A stretch of 64,000 bases of DNA from an uncultured Flavobacteriales bacterium (GCA_937899835.1 CALCCE010000306.1:21369-85368), one strand, 5' to 3'. Counted from the first letter of the stretch, positions 26,690 through 36,256 are shown. The notes: generated by a model from the sequence alone, not told the origin. Numbers and translations are program-made.

Positions 26690-26712
26690 ATTAGTTGACA
26701 GTGTCAACTAAT
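26690..26712. promoter_or_regulatory. Perfect 23-bp palindrome, probable MarR operator
   Basis: ATTAGTTGACA (26690-26700) and its exact reverse complement (26702-26712) flank a single G. The site begins two bases past the -7 element, covers the expected transcription start and ends 3 bp before the ATG of the MarR gene. Symmetric sites containing TTGAC-N-GTCAA are typical MarR targets, so autoregulation is the obvious reading. Confidence 0.85.
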
Positions 26713-26715
26713 GTT

Positions 26716-27183
26716 ATGAATTTGAAATTTCCAGAACGTCTAAACAATTCACTCGGTTATTTACTGAATCGGGCAGGCAAGGCGATGGGCGGAAAACTCA
26801 ACCGCAATTTTAAAGCCGCCGGCTTTGAGGTGAACCTGGAACACTGGGTAGTATTTGCCAAACTTTGGCGAGAAGATGGGCAAAACCAGCAAGAGTTGGG
26901 GCTGCAGTGCATGAAAGACAAAGCAACCATGACGCGGCTGATCGACCACATGGAAAAACAGGGTTGGCTGGCAAGAACTCCTGATCCAGAAGACCGAAGA
27001 AGCCGCTTGATTCATACCACCAAGCAGGGCACCGCCCTACGCGAGCAGTTGTTGCCCGTAGTATTTCGAACGCTGGACGAGGCGGCTACAGGCATTTCTG
27101 CTGATGAATTGGAAATCTGTAAACGGGTATTGGCACAGCTACACCAGAATCTCTGCCAGGAGCCACAATGTGACCCCTCTTGA
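26716..27183 (+). CDS. MarR-family transcriptional repressor
   Basis: The 155-aa protein has the winged-helix fold: RAGKAMGGKLNRNFKAAGFE, then the recognition helix region CMKDKATMTRLIDHMEKQGW and the wing ARTPDPEDRRSRLIHTTKQG. MarR repressors bind as dimers to symmetric sites and release DNA when a small phenolic or drug-like ligand binds. It heads a run of pirin, MFS, and tripartite RND genes that it probably controls. The ATG at 26716 is chosen over a TTG at 26695, which lies inside the operator. Confidence 0.93.
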   Translation: MNLKFPERLNNSLGYLLNRAGKAMGGKLNRNFKAAGFEVNLEHWVVFAKLWREDGQNQQELGLQCMKDKATMTRLIDHMEKQGWLARTPDPEDRRSRLIHTTKQGTALREQLLPVVFRTLDEAATGISADELEICKRVLAQLHQNLCQEPQCDPS

Positions 27184-27197
27184 AATAAGCCACTGCA

Positions 27198-28151
27198 ATG
27201 GATAGAAAAACATTTTTGAAGACCCTCACCGGAACTGCTTTTGGTTCGGGTATGAGCACTTCTGCACAAGGGCAGATGGCCACCAGCGACCTGCGGCAAG
27301 TAGACCGGCTGTTAAAGGCAAAACAAGTGCAGGTAGCACCCGGTTTTTTCATTCGCCGGGCACTACCGCTCCGTGGGCTCAACATGGTTGATCCGTTTTT
27401 GTTGCTGGATCACATGGGGCCCAAAGAGATTGGGCCCGATGAAGGAGCATTCGTGCCCCCACACCCACACCGGGGTTTTGAGCCGGTTACCTTCATTTTT
27501 GAAGGCTCTGCTGAACACAAAGATTCGATGGGAAACCATGGAAAGGTCCATTCGGGCGGAGTACAATGGATGACTGCTGGAAAGGGGGTGATCCATTCCG
27601 AGCGCATCGATCGGGAAGCGGAAGAGGGCCGTGGCAAAATGCACGGTGTTCAGCTGTGGATCAATTTGCCCAAAAAAGACAAAATGATGGAGCCGGCTTA
27701 TCAAAACATTCCCGCGGAGAAAATTCCCGAGGTGGCTTTTGACGGAGGCAAAGCCAAAGTTCGCGTGGTGGCCGGTTCTGTATTTGATGCCAAAGGACCT
27801 GCCAAAACATTTACCCCGATCAATGCTTTTCACGTGGTACTGAAGGCCAAAGGACAGGTCGATATTCCCTTTCCTGAAGACCACAACGTTTGTGTTTATG
27901 GCCTCGATGGCGTGGTTACGCTCAGTGGAGATCAACGGGTAGAAGGTGGAGAACTGGCGGTGATGGCGAATGGAAAAGGATTGAGGTTAGGCCACGTGGA
28001 AGGAGCTACCGCTCAGGTACTTTTATTGAGTGGTGAGCCCATCAAAGAGCCGGTGGTCAGCCATGGCCCCTTTGTGATGAACTCCATGACGGAGATTCAA
28101 CAAGCTTTTGAAGATTATTCCAACGGAAAAATGGGGCAACTTGAAGAGTAA
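27198..28151 (+). CDS. Pirin-family bicupin with leader-like N-terminus
   Basis: The 317-aa protein has two cupin domains. The first carries the pirin metal-site residues (PPHPHRGFEPVTF, the His in GGVQWMTAGKGVIHSER, and EGRGKMHGVQLW). Pirins are iron-binding oxygen-dependent enzymes or regulators; some are quercetinases. It is unusual in starting with DRKTFLKTLTGTAFGSG, which resembles a Tat-type leader with RK in place of RR. This could mean export, or could be a plain extension. It lies between MarR and MFS genes, 14 bp after the former. Confidence 0.86.
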   Translation: MDRKTFLKTLTGTAFGSGMSTSAQGQMATSDLRQVDRLLKAKQVQVAPGFFIRRALPLRGLNMVDPFLLLDHMGPKEIGPDEGAFVPPHPHRGFEPVTFIFEGSAEHKDSMGNHGKVHSGGVQWMTAGKGVIHSERIDREAEEGRGKMHGVQLWINLPKKDKMMEPAYQNIPAEKIPEVAFDGGKAKVRVVAGSVFDAKGPAKTFTPINAFHVVLKAKGQVDIPFPEDHNVCVYGLDGVVTLSGDQRVEGGELAVMANGKGLRLGHVEGATAQVLLLSGEPIKEPVVSHGPFVMNSMTEIQQAFEDYSNGKMGQLEE

Positions 28152-29406
28152 TAAGCTGTTGCGCGAAGAGCGCATTATTCTTTATTTGTTGGCGGCCATG
28201 CAGTTCATCCACATCGTGGATTTCATGATCATCATGCCACTCGGGGAAACGCTCACGCGTACCTTTGACATTACCATTCAGCAATTTAGTTTGCTGGTAG
28301 CGGCCTATTCATTGGGGGCCGGCATCTGTAGTTTGGTAGGTGCCTTTTACATCGATCGGTTTGACCGCAAGCCGGTGCTTTTGTTCCTGTTTTTTGGCTT
28401 TCTCCTGGGCACCTTGTTTTGTGGATTGAGCCCAACCTATGAAATACTGCTGACCTCCCGCATCCTCACCGGAGCATTCGGTGGGGTGCTGGCCGGACTC
28501 TTGTTGTCTGTTTTGGGAGATGTAGTACCCAATGAACGCCGTGGCAAGGCCATGGGCGTTTTAATGGCTGCCTTTTCATTGGCGGCCATTCTTGGCGTAC
28601 CCTTAGGGCTTTACCTCAGTGCACAGTTCAACTGGCACACGCCCTTTTTTGGTTTGGCTGGCTTGGGCGTTGTCATTCTTGTTGGCGTCTGGCGGTTTAT
28701 CCCTTCTCTACGGGGGCACCTGGAACAAGGTCAGTTGCGCGAGTCTCCGCTGCAAATTATTGGTAACGTGCTGCGCAGTGCCAATCAAAAGCGGGCTTCG
28801 ATTTTCTACATGTTGCTGATTTTCGGTCAGTTGTTAATGATCCCTTTCATTGCTCCCTTCATGGAGATCAACGTAGGTTTCAGCAAACACCAGGTGTTGT
28901 TGGTGTACACCGTTGGTGGAATGGCTACTTTCTTTTCTGCTCCACTCATTGGCCATTTGGTAGACCGGTTTGGACGCGCCAAAATCTTTACCATTTTGGT
29001 TTTTTGCTCCCTGGTACCCATGCTTTGGGTGCCCAATCTCGGACCTGAAGTCGTAATGGGCTACATGGCTACCACCTTGGTGTTTGTCTTTTTCAGCGGT
29101 CGTATGATCCCCGCTACCACCATGATGACTTCTGCCGTAGACCAGCAACACCGCGGCAGTTTTATGGGCATCAGCACTTCGATGCGGGAGCTCACCATGG
29201 GCCTCGCTTCCTTCACCGGTGGGTTGATCATTGTGGAGAACACCGAAGGCCTGCTTCAAAACTACCATTACGCCGGTTTCATTGCAGTAGCCATTAGCCT
29301 GATTGCCATTCCCATTGGCCGAAGGCTCCGCATTATGGACGAAGCACCACCGGCGAAAAACCTCGAATCGAAAATTTCTGAGCCTCAGGCAAATCCGGTA
29401 AAATAA
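28141..29406 (+). CDS. MFS transporter (drug-efflux type)
   Basis: The 421-aa protein has 12 hydrophobic helices of the major facilitator type. The signature GAFYIDRFDRKPVLLFLFFG sits between helices 2 and 3. The first helix (ERIILYLLAAMQFIHIVDFM) begins before any ATG; the first internal ATG (28198) would cut it. The start must therefore be a non-ATG codon. TTG at 28141 overlaps the pirin stop by 11 bp and is my choice, with TTG at 28108 as the alternative. Substrates are unknown, but a MarR-controlled efflux role is consistent. Confidence 0.88.
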   Translation: MKSNKLLREERIILYLLAAMQFIHIVDFMIIMPLGETLTRTFDITIQQFSLLVAAYSLGAGICSLVGAFYIDRFDRKPVLLFLFFGFLLGTLFCGLSPTYEILLTSRILTGAFGGVLAGLLLSVLGDVVPNERRGKAMGVLMAAFSLAAILGVPLGLYLSAQFNWHTPFFGLAGLGVVILVGVWRFIPSLRGHLEQGQLRESPLQIIGNVLRSANQKRASIFYMLLIFGQLLMIPFIAPFMEINVGFSKHQVLLVYTVGGMATFFSAPLIGHLVDRFGRAKIFTILVFCSLVPMLWVPNLGPEVVMGYMATTLVFVFFSGRMIPATTMMTSAVDQQHRGSFMGISTSMRELTMGLASFTGGLIIVENTEGLLQNYHYAGFIAVAISLIAIPIGRRLRIMDEAPPAKNLESKISEPQANPVK

Positions 29407-29409
29407 ACC

Positions 29410-30567
29410 ATGGAAAGAAAATTAATATTTGTGGCACTTGGCGTACTGATCGTTGGTGCTGGGTCGCTTCTGATGTGGTGGATGATGAATTCTGCCGAAC
29501 CGGCCGATAAAAGCAAAACCAAACCCGTGAAAAAGGTGCTGGTACAAAAAGCGGTACCCACCGCCATCAACCTCACCATCGACCTTACTGGCCGCTTGCT
29601 GGCGCGTGAGAAAATCGAAGTTTTTTCGGAAGTCACCGGAAAAATGCTGGAAACCGGAAAGCCTTTCAAAGAAGGGGTAGTCTTTAGCAAAGGAGAGGCA
29701 CTGTTGCAGCTGGACAATCGGGAATCGAAATTGGCTTTGGTGTCGGAGCGCAGCAATTTCCTCAACCTGCTCACACAAGTGCTGCCCGACCTGAAACTGG
29801 ATTTCCCCTATCGGTTTGGCGTTTGGGAAACCTTTGCCGCACGCATCGACCCGATGCAAGCTCTACCGGAATTGCCGGAGGTGAAGGAATTGAAAGAACG
29901 AAATTTCCTGTCCGGTAGAAATTTGTTTAGTCGCTACTATACCATTAAAAGTCAGGAAGTCCGTTTGGCAAAGTTTACGCTAACGGCTCCATTTGGTGGG
30001 GTGGTCAGCCTTTCACAGGTGAATCCAGGGACCTTGGTTCGATCGGGGCAAAAGCTGGGCGAATACATTAACCCCGGTGACTTTGAGCTGGAAGCTGCGA
30101 TCAATGTGAATGAAGCGGCCTTTGTGAAGCCGGGCGATACGGTAGCCCTCACTTCTGCCGACCTTGCAGGCCAATGGACTGGCCAGGTGATACGGATTGG
30201 TAAAAGCATTGACCCTGCTACCCAAACACTGAAGATTTTTGTGGGGGTGCAGGACGAAAGCTTGAAGGAAGGCCTCTACCTCAACGCCGTGGTGCAAGTA
30301 GGCCAGGCAGAACAGGCCATTGACCTGCCACGCAACCTGCTTACCGAAGATCAACAGCTTTTTGTAGTAGACGATACGCTGTTGGCGTTGCAACCGGTGG
30401 AGGTGGTTCATTTCTACAAAGACCGTATGGTGGTGCGCGGAGTACGGAGCGGCACCGTTCTGCTTAACGAATTGATTTCGGGTGCTTATCATGGAATGAG
30501 GGTTCAATCTCCTTTCAGCTCCGAAGCGCCTAAAAGTTCGAAACCGGCAAGCAAGAAGGAGGGGTAA
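29410..30567 (+). CDS. RND efflux periplasmic adaptor (HlyD/MFP family)
   Basis: The 385-aa protein has an N-terminal membrane anchor (VALGVLIVGAGSLLMWWMMN) followed by barrel-sandwich and beta-barrel regions (LTIDLTGRLLAREKIEVFSE, LTAPFGGVVSLSQVNPG, LVRSGQKLGEYINPGDFELE). It links the RND pump to the TolC-like channel. It is adjacent to the MFS gene (3-bp gap) and the RND gene (2-bp gap), so it is a co-translated operon member. The alpha-hairpin is short and contains no strong coiled coil. Confidence 0.9.
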   Translation: MERKLIFVALGVLIVGAGSLLMWWMMNSAEPADKSKTKPVKKVLVQKAVPTAINLTIDLTGRLLAREKIEVFSEVTGKMLETGKPFKEGVVFSKGEALLQLDNRESKLALVSERSNFLNLLTQVLPDLKLDFPYRFGVWETFAARIDPMQALPELPEVKELKERNFLSGRNLFSRYYTIKSQEVRLAKFTLTAPFGGVVSLSQVNPGTLVRSGQKLGEYINPGDFELEAAINVNEAAFVKPGDTVALTSADLAGQWTGQVIRIGKSIDPATQTLKIFVGVQDESLKEGLYLNAVVQVGQAEQAIDLPRNLLTEDQQLFVVDDTLLALQPVEVVHFYKDRMVVRGVRSGTVLLNELISGAYHGMRVQSPFSSEAPKSSKPASKKEG

Positions 30568-30569
30568 GT

Positions 30570-33500
30570 ATGCGGTCGATCATTCGCTATTTTATTCAAT
30601 ATCCGGTAGCAGGAAACACCCTCATGCTACTCATCATTGCCTTCGGGTTTTTCGGATATCAATCGTTGTTTTCCACCTTTTTTCCCGAAAATGAAAGCCG
30701 AACTATTTCGATTCAGGCGGTTTATGAAGGTGCTTCACCCGAAGAGGTAGAGGAAGGGGTAGTAGTGAAGATTGAAGACAACCTGAAAGGTTTGACCGGG
30801 ATAGAAAAAGTTACTTCTGTTTCGAAAGAAAACCTGGGGAGTATCACCGTAGAGGTAGAGAAAGGCTACGATACCGATCTGGTGGTACAAGATGTAAAAA
30901 ACGCAGTAGACCGCATCAGTTCTTTTCCCGACGAGTTGGAACCGCCCGTGGTGTACAAACGGGAGAACCTCAATCAGGTCATCACTTTTGCCCTGAGTGG
31001 AGAGGTAAGTTTACGCGAACTGAAAACCGTAGCCCGACAAGTCGAAAATGAGCTTCGATTAAAGCCAGGCTTAAGCAAAGTGAGCCTTTCCGGTTTTCCG
31101 GATGAAGAAATTCAAATTGCTTTTCGGGAAGAGGCGCTGCGTGCCTTTGGGTTGACCTTTGAAGCAGTAGCCTCCAAAGTTAACCGAAACAACCTTGAGG
31201 TTACGGGAGGCACGCTAAAAGGTGCTGGTGAAGAATTGCTATTGCGCGCCAAGTCGAAGAATTACTTTGCCGAAGACCTAATGGACCTGGTGGTGAAGGC
31301 AACACCCGACGGCCGAATCGTTCGCTTGGGCGATGTGGCTGATGTACGCGATGCTTGGGCGGATGACCCCAACCGCAGTTACATGAACAACCGGCCTTCG
31401 GTGATTGTGGAGGTGAAAAACACCATTCGAGAGGACTTACTCACCATTGCAGAGGAAGTGCGGCAATACATCGATGAGTTCAACGCCAAAGAGGGCCCGG
31501 TAGAGGCGACCGTAGTGAGAGATGGTTCCATCATTTTATCGCAACGCATCGACTTACTGACCAACAATGGCCTCATCGGCTTTGCATTGGTACTGATTTT
31601 CCTCACGTTATTTCTCAACCTGCGGCTATCCTTTTGGGTCGCAATCAGCATCCCGATTTCTTTCATGGGCATGTTTTTGCTGGCGGCTTTTTGGGGCCTC
31701 ACCATCAACGTCATGTCCTTATTTGGAATGATCATAGTGATTGGCATTCTGGTGGACGATGGCATTGTGATCGGCGAGAGCATCTACAGTGAATACGAAA
31801 AAGGAAAACCTGCTCTACAAGCTGCTGTAGATGGTACCATGTCCGTTTTTCCGGCGGTAGTGGCTGCGGTGCTTACCACTGTGGTGGCGTTTTCTACATT
31901 TTTCTTTATCGACGGCCGTTTGGGTGATTTTGCTCCCGATCTGGCTTTTGTCGTGGTGGCTACCTTGTTGTTTAGCCTGATCGAAGGTGCTTTCATTCTG
32001 CCTGCACACGTTGCACACAGCAAGGCTTTGGCTACTAAAAAAGTGAAGCGGAATCGCCTTGAAACTACCATGAATAAAGTCATGGTAGGCATGCGCGAAC
32101 GCTTGTATGCACCGGTATTGCGGTTTTCACTCCGGCATCCGGTTTTTGCCTTGTCCATTCCGATTGCTCTGTTTTTAATCACCATTGGCGGGATGAGCAA
32201 CGGTACCATTCGTTCCACCTTTTTCCCGGTCATCGAACGGGACAACATCACCATTAACCTCGAAATGATTGCCGGCACGCGCGATCACCTCACCGAAGCT
32301 ACTTTGGATCGCATGAGTAAAGTGGTATGGGAGGTAAATGAGGAGCTCAAAAAGGACCGGGAAGACGGGTTGGATGTAGTGCTCAACGTGGAAAAGAAAA
32401 TCGGGCCGGGGACCAATGTGGGCAAGTTGGAAGTGAACATGATCGACACCGAAACTCGCAACATGAAGGCCCTGAATATTGCCCAAATCATCAGAAAGAA
32501 AATCGGACAGGTAGATGGGGCTGAACTGATGACGGTTGGAACACTTTCTCCTTTTGGTAAAGAGATTTCCGTTTCGATCCAGAGTTACGACATTCCAGCC
32601 TTGGAGAAAGCCTCTGAAGCCTTGAAGGTGGCCATGCAATCGATGACGGACCTTGCGGATGTAACCGACAACAACAAAGAAGGAATTCGTGAAATCAAGA
32701 TCTCTTTGAAAGAAAAAGCCTATTTGCTGGGCCTGGACCTGCAAAGTGTGATGGGGCAGGTGCGCAGCGGTTTTTTCGGGCGTGAAGCCCAACGCTTGCA
32801 ACGCGGCATCGACGAAGTAAAGGTTTGGGTACGCTACGATGAAGCGAGCCGATCGTCGTTGAAGCAAATGGAAGACATGCGCATTCGATTGGCCAACGGT
32901 TCGGAGATTCCGCTTCGGGAAATTGCCAATTATGAAATTGAGCGCGGCCTGCTGGCCATCAATCACCTGGAGGGAAAGCGCGAAATTCGGATTGAAGCCA
33001 ATGTGGCAAACGAAGAGGTATCGGCCTCCAAAATGACAGCTCTGGTGCGCGACAGCGTGTTGCCGGAAATATTTGTGCAATATCCGGGAGTTTCGGCCAC
33101 TTTCCAGGGCCAGTCCGAGCAATCTCAAAAAACCGCCACCTCCGTGGCCAAGGTAGGGCCAGTAATCTTACTCTTGATGTTGGGCATCATCGTATTCACT
33201 TTCCGATCTTTCAGCCAGTCGTTGCTGGTATTGCTCATTGTGCCACTGGGGTTCATTGGCGTAGGCTGGGGCCATTGGATTCACAATGCCTCGGTGAGCC
33301 TGCTCTCCTTTTTTGGTGTCATTGCTTTGGTGGGAATTATGGTCAACGACAGTCTGGTATTGGTCAGCGCCTATAACCAATTGCTCAAACAGGGAAAAAC
33401 GGTGCAAGCCGCTATTTACGAGGCTGGAATATCGCGCTTCCGGCCAATCATTCTTACTTCCCTAACAACCATTGCTGGTTTGGCTCCCTTGATTTTAGAA

Positions 33501-33716
33501 AAGAGTTTCCAGGCGCAATTTCTGGTGCCAATGGCAATTGCTATTGCCTACGGCCTGGTGATCGCGACTTTCACCACCCTTATTGTTCTGCCAGTAGGAC
33601 TGGTTTCCATCAACTTTTTGCGGCACGGCTTTACCAACTTGTGGACAGGCAAAATTGCCACTCCTGAAAGTGTAGAACCCGCTGTAAAAGAAACCCGGAT
33701 TAGCCATGATGCATAG
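30570..33716 (+). CDS. RND-family efflux pump inner-membrane protein
   Basis: The 1048-aa transporter has 12 membrane helices in two groups of six, with a large periplasmic loop after each first helix. The TM4 proton-relay region IVIGILVDDGIVIGES retains the two adjacent Asp residues of the AcrB-type relay. Periplasmic docking and pore segments are typical (EGASPEEVEEGVVVKIEDNL). It is part of MarR-pirin-MFS-MFP-RND-TolC, and the TolC gene overlaps its end by 11 bp. Substrate is not predictable. Confidence 0.94.
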   Translation: MRSIIRYFIQYPVAGNTLMLLIIAFGFFGYQSLFSTFFPENESRTISIQAVYEGASPEEVEEGVVVKIEDNLKGLTGIEKVTSVSKENLGSITVEVEKGYDTDLVVQDVKNAVDRISSFPDELEPPVVYKRENLNQVITFALSGEVSLRELKTVARQVENELRLKPGLSKVSLSGFPDEEIQIAFREEALRAFGLTFEAVASKVNRNNLEVTGGTLKGAGEELLLRAKSKNYFAEDLMDLVVKATPDGRIVRLGDVADVRDAWADDPNRSYMNNRPSVIVEVKNTIREDLLTIAEEVRQYIDEFNAKEGPVEATVVRDGSIILSQRIDLLTNNGLIGFALVLIFLTLFLNLRLSFWVAISIPISFMGMFLLAAFWGLTINVMSLFGMIIVIGILVDDGIVIGESIYSEYEKGKPALQAAVDGTMSVFPAVVAAVLTTVVAFSTFFFIDGRLGDFAPDLAFVVVATLLFSLIEGAFILPAHVAHSKALATKKVKRNRLETTMNKVMVGMRERLYAPVLRFSLRHPVFALSIPIALFLITIGGMSNGTIRSTFFPVIERDNITINLEMIAGTRDHLTEATLDRMSKVVWEVNEELKKDREDGLDVVLNVEKKIGPGTNVGKLEVNMIDTETRNMKALNIAQIIRKKIGQVDGAELMTVGTLSPFGKEISVSIQSYDIPALEKASEALKVAMQSMTDLADVTDNNKEGIREIKISLKEKAYLLGLDLQSVMGQVRSGFFGREAQRLQRGIDEVKVWVRYDEASRSSLKQMEDMRIRLANGSEIPLREIANYEIERGLLAINHLEGKREIRIEANVANEEVSASKMTALVRDSVLPEIFVQYPGVSATFQGQSEQSQKTATSVAKVGPVILLLMLGIIVFTFRSFSQSLLVLLIVPLGFIGVGWGHWIHNASVSLLSFFGVIALVGIMVNDSLVLVSAYNQLLKQGKTVQAAIYEAGISRFRPIILTSLTTIAGLAPLILEKSFQAQFLVPMAIAIAYGLVIATFTTLIVLPVGLVSINFLRHGFTNLWTGKIATPESVEPAVKETRISHDA

Positions 33717-35022
33717 CAAAGTACTCTTGTTTACCGGGATGTTGATTCTTGGTTTGGTTGGGGTCAACAGAGCGCAAGACACCTTGAAGCTGGAGCAAGC
33801 CATCAACCGCACCCTTCGACAGAATCACGGCATTAAGGTGGCCCGAATGGAGGCAGCGGTGAGTGCCAACCAAGCCACCCGTGGAAATGCTGGTTTGTTG
33901 CCCACTTTGGGAGTAACAGCAGGAGGAAATTACAGCCGCAAAGACACCCGCCTTGAATTGGCCGGCGACAACCCGGATATCGATCAGCCAGGAGCGCAAA
34001 GTACCGGCTATAATGTGGCCTTAACTACTTCCTACTCATTAGTAGGCATGCGATCGGTATACACCTACGAACAATTGCGGGTGCAGTCGGAATTTGCCCG
34101 GTTACAATCCAGGGCAACCATCGAAAACACGCTTATCAACCTTATTGTGGCTTATTATGAGGCGGCCGGATATCAGGAGCAGCTCTCCATTTCGGAAGCC
34201 AACATGAAAATTTCACGCGAGCGCTACCAGCGGGCACGCCTCAACTTCGGGTACGGAAACACCACCCGGGTAGAGGTGCTCAATGCGCAGGTAGATTTGA
34301 ATACCGACAGTGTTTCGCTCAAAAATGCGCGCGTCAACTTGGCCAACAGCAAACGCAACCTGGCCTATTTAATGGGGGAACCCGAGGCCACCTTTTTCCT
34401 TGGCCGCAAGGTTGATTTTGCTGAAGAAATGACGGTAGAGCAATTGCAACGGTTGGCCCTTTCGAACAACGTTTCCATTTTGCAGGCCGCCAGCAACATT
34501 CGCAATGCGCAACTCAACCAGCAAATTGCGCGTCAAAACCGTTTGCCCAGCCTCAACCTAACCGGGAGCTATGGCCTCAACCAAACCAATACCGATGCCG
34601 GTATTGTTACCAGCAACCGGTCGGTGGGTTTAGAAGGGGGGATCACTATGAGCTACAACCTGTTTAATGGAGGTCAAACCAGCACTCAAATTCGCAATGC
34701 GCAGCTGGCCATGGAGTCCAACCAGGAGTTGCAAAAAGATGCCGAGGAGTTGATCCGCAAAGAGGTGACCAACGGTCTTGCCACGTATCAAAACAGTTTG
34801 GAAGTGCTGGTACTGGAACAGCTAAGCGTGGAAACTGCCTTGCTCAACTTTGAACGCACCAAGGAGCAATTTGAATTGGGCAACCTTACCACCACACAAT
34901 TCCGCGAAGCACAGCTCAACCTTACACAGGCCCGCAGCAGAATTGTCAATGCCCGTTTTCAGGCCAAAGTAGCAGAGCTCCAGCTTTTGCGGCTCACCGG
35001 GTCGTTGGTTTCCGGAGAGTAG
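33706..35022 (+). CDS. TolC-family outer-membrane channel
   Basis: The 438-aa protein has a signal peptide (LLFTGMLILGLVGVNRAQ) and two homologous halves, each with long helices and a beta-strand pair, as in TolC. Examples are LEQAINRTLRQNHGIKVARM and the second repeat LQRLALSNNVSILQAASNIR. It provides the exit duct for the RND pump. The start overlaps the RND gene by 11 bp; the initial ATG-ATG gives two possible starts. It converges on the gene at 35036 with 13 bp between. Confidence 0.92.
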   Translation: MMHSKVLLFTGMLILGLVGVNRAQDTLKLEQAINRTLRQNHGIKVARMEAAVSANQATRGNAGLLPTLGVTAGGNYSRKDTRLELAGDNPDIDQPGAQSTGYNVALTTSYSLVGMRSVYTYEQLRVQSEFARLQSRATIENTLINLIVAYYEAAGYQEQLSISEANMKISRERYQRARLNFGYGNTTRVEVLNAQVDLNTDSVSLKNARVNLANSKRNLAYLMGEPEATFFLGRKVDFAEEMTVEQLQRLALSNNVSILQAASNIRNAQLNQQIARQNRLPSLNLTGSYGLNQTNTDAGIVTSNRSVGLEGGITMSYNLFNGGQTSTQIRNAQLAMESNQELQKDAEELIRKEVTNGLATYQNSLEVLVLEQLSVETALLNFERTKEQFELGNLTTTQFREAQLNLTQARSRIVNARFQAKVAELQLLRLTGSLVSGE

Positions 35023-35035
35023 GTAATCAACGAAT

Positions 35036-35701
35036 TTATTTTGTGAAGGGCTTTAGCTTTTTCAAGGCGGGGTCGATCTTCACTTCGCGTGCCAAATAAC
35101 TCATCCAGTTGCGTGCTTTGCTTAGGGGGTGATCCGGAAATTGAGCATCGTACCCGGCGGCTTCTGCCAGGTTCATCAGATTGCCCGACTGAATGCTGTG
35201 GTCGTAAGGATCAGCCGTCCACCCGACAATGCTGTCGTCTTCCATTTGAATCATTCCTTTGCTCAGCATTTTGGGCATGATCATCGCCTCGCGCTTCCCG
35301 GTCAGGCCCATCTCGGCCGCCTGAATTTTTAAAACAAAACTGTATTTCGCGAAGGGCAGCGTAAAGGCTCCGAGGTACGACATGCCCTTGGGTTTCTGTG
35401 GAAATTTGAAAAGCGTTCGAACCGCTGGAAACCCTTGCCAGTCAAACATCTCTACTTCGATTAAACCCCCTTGGGCAGGAGCTAGTTGCTGGCGGTAGTA
35501 TTGCCTGAGAGCAGTGGTGTTTTTCAACGTGGGCAAATCGGGTTTTGTGGCGAAAAAGTGTACCGATAACGCCATGTCATTGGTGGGCGGCATCCATTGT
35601 TTCATACCGGTTTCCGACTTTACCAAATCCCAATCGGTTTTGGGCAAGGTGATAGAGGTAAGGCTCGGCCGCGGAGAAGCAAAGAATTGAAACGGTGCCA
35701 T
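35036..35701 (-). CDS. Hypothetical protein, last gene of the WG-repeat operon
   Basis: The 221-aa protein is mixed alpha/beta with no signal peptide or membrane helix. It has a strongly charged, aromatic-rich sequence (ALRQYYRQQLAPAQGGLIEV, WQGFPAVRTLFKFPQKPKG) and a C-terminal basic end. I do not recognise a family. Its position, 6 bp after the YfiT-like gene and downstream of the WG-repeat lipoprotein gene, suggests all three share one transcript. Confidence 0.68.
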   Translation of the reverse strand: MAPFQFFASPRPSLTSITLPKTDWDLVKSETGMKQWMPPTNDMALSVHFFATKPDLPTLKNTTALRQYYRQQLAPAQGGLIEVEMFDWQGFPAVRTLFKFPQKPKGMSYLGAFTLPFAKYSFVLKIQAAEMGLTGKREAMIMPKMLSKGMIQMEDDSIVGWTADPYDHSIQSGNLMNLAEAAGYDAQFPDHPLSKARNWMSYLAREVKIDPALKKLKPFTK

Positions 35702-35707
35702 GGAAAA

Positions 35708-36247
35708 TCAGTTGTATCGGCCTTTGGCGTTCAAGGCCTGCTCAATGTGCGCCAGGTGGTGAGCGCAATGCCAGCCATAATTATCGATGTTTTGGTCCAA
35801 TCGGAGTCTTTCGTTGGTGGCAGGATGCACAAAAGTGCGCTGCAAATCTGTTTCCGAAAGCGAACGCAAAAGCAATGTCCATTTTCGGTGCAAGGCACGC
35901 AGTAAAGTTATGGAATCAGAAAGGTCATCCTCCTGGCTGTCTACCAAAAGTGCCCAGCGGTCTTCTTCGTAGGGCCGAATGGTAGGATCTTCCTCCGTAA
36001 GCGCCAGCTTGAAACGAATCAAACTGTTCATGTGGCTGTCTGCACAGTGGTGCACTACTTGTTTCACCGTCCAGCCTTCGGGGCGGTAGCGCCAGTTTTT
36101 CTGCTCCACCAACAATCCGTTCACCAGCTTATCCACCGCATCGGGAAAGGCTGCGATGGTAGTAATCCCTCGTTGCACTTGCTCAGCGCTCACCTCATTC
36201 GGATGCTGCCATTCACCAATAGGAAAGGAAAGGGAGGTCTGGATCAT
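35708..36247 (-). CDS. YfiT-like DinB-superfamily protein (bacillithiol-transferase type)
   Basis: The 179-aa protein is a four-helix bundle of the DinB superfamily. It has two histidine clusters for divalent metal, VKQVVHHCADSHMNSLIRF and NYGWHCAHHLAHIEQAL. It is close to Bacillus YfiT/BstA, a metal-dependent bacillithiol S-transferase, so a detoxification role with a low-molecular-weight thiol is plausible. Which thiol this organism uses is not shown here. It lies 9 bp after the WG-repeat gene and 6 bp before the 35036-35701 gene. Confidence 0.85.
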   Translation of the reverse strand: MIQTSLSFPIGEWQHPNEVSAEQVQRGITTIAAFPDAVDKLVNGLLVEQKNWRYRPEGWTVKQVVHHCADSHMNSLIRFKLALTEEDPTIRPYEEDRWALLVDSQEDDLSDSITLLRALHRKWTLLLRSLSETDLQRTFVHPATNERLRLDQNIDNYGWHCAHHLAHIEQALNAKGRYN

Positions 36248-36256
36248 GGGCGTTGC

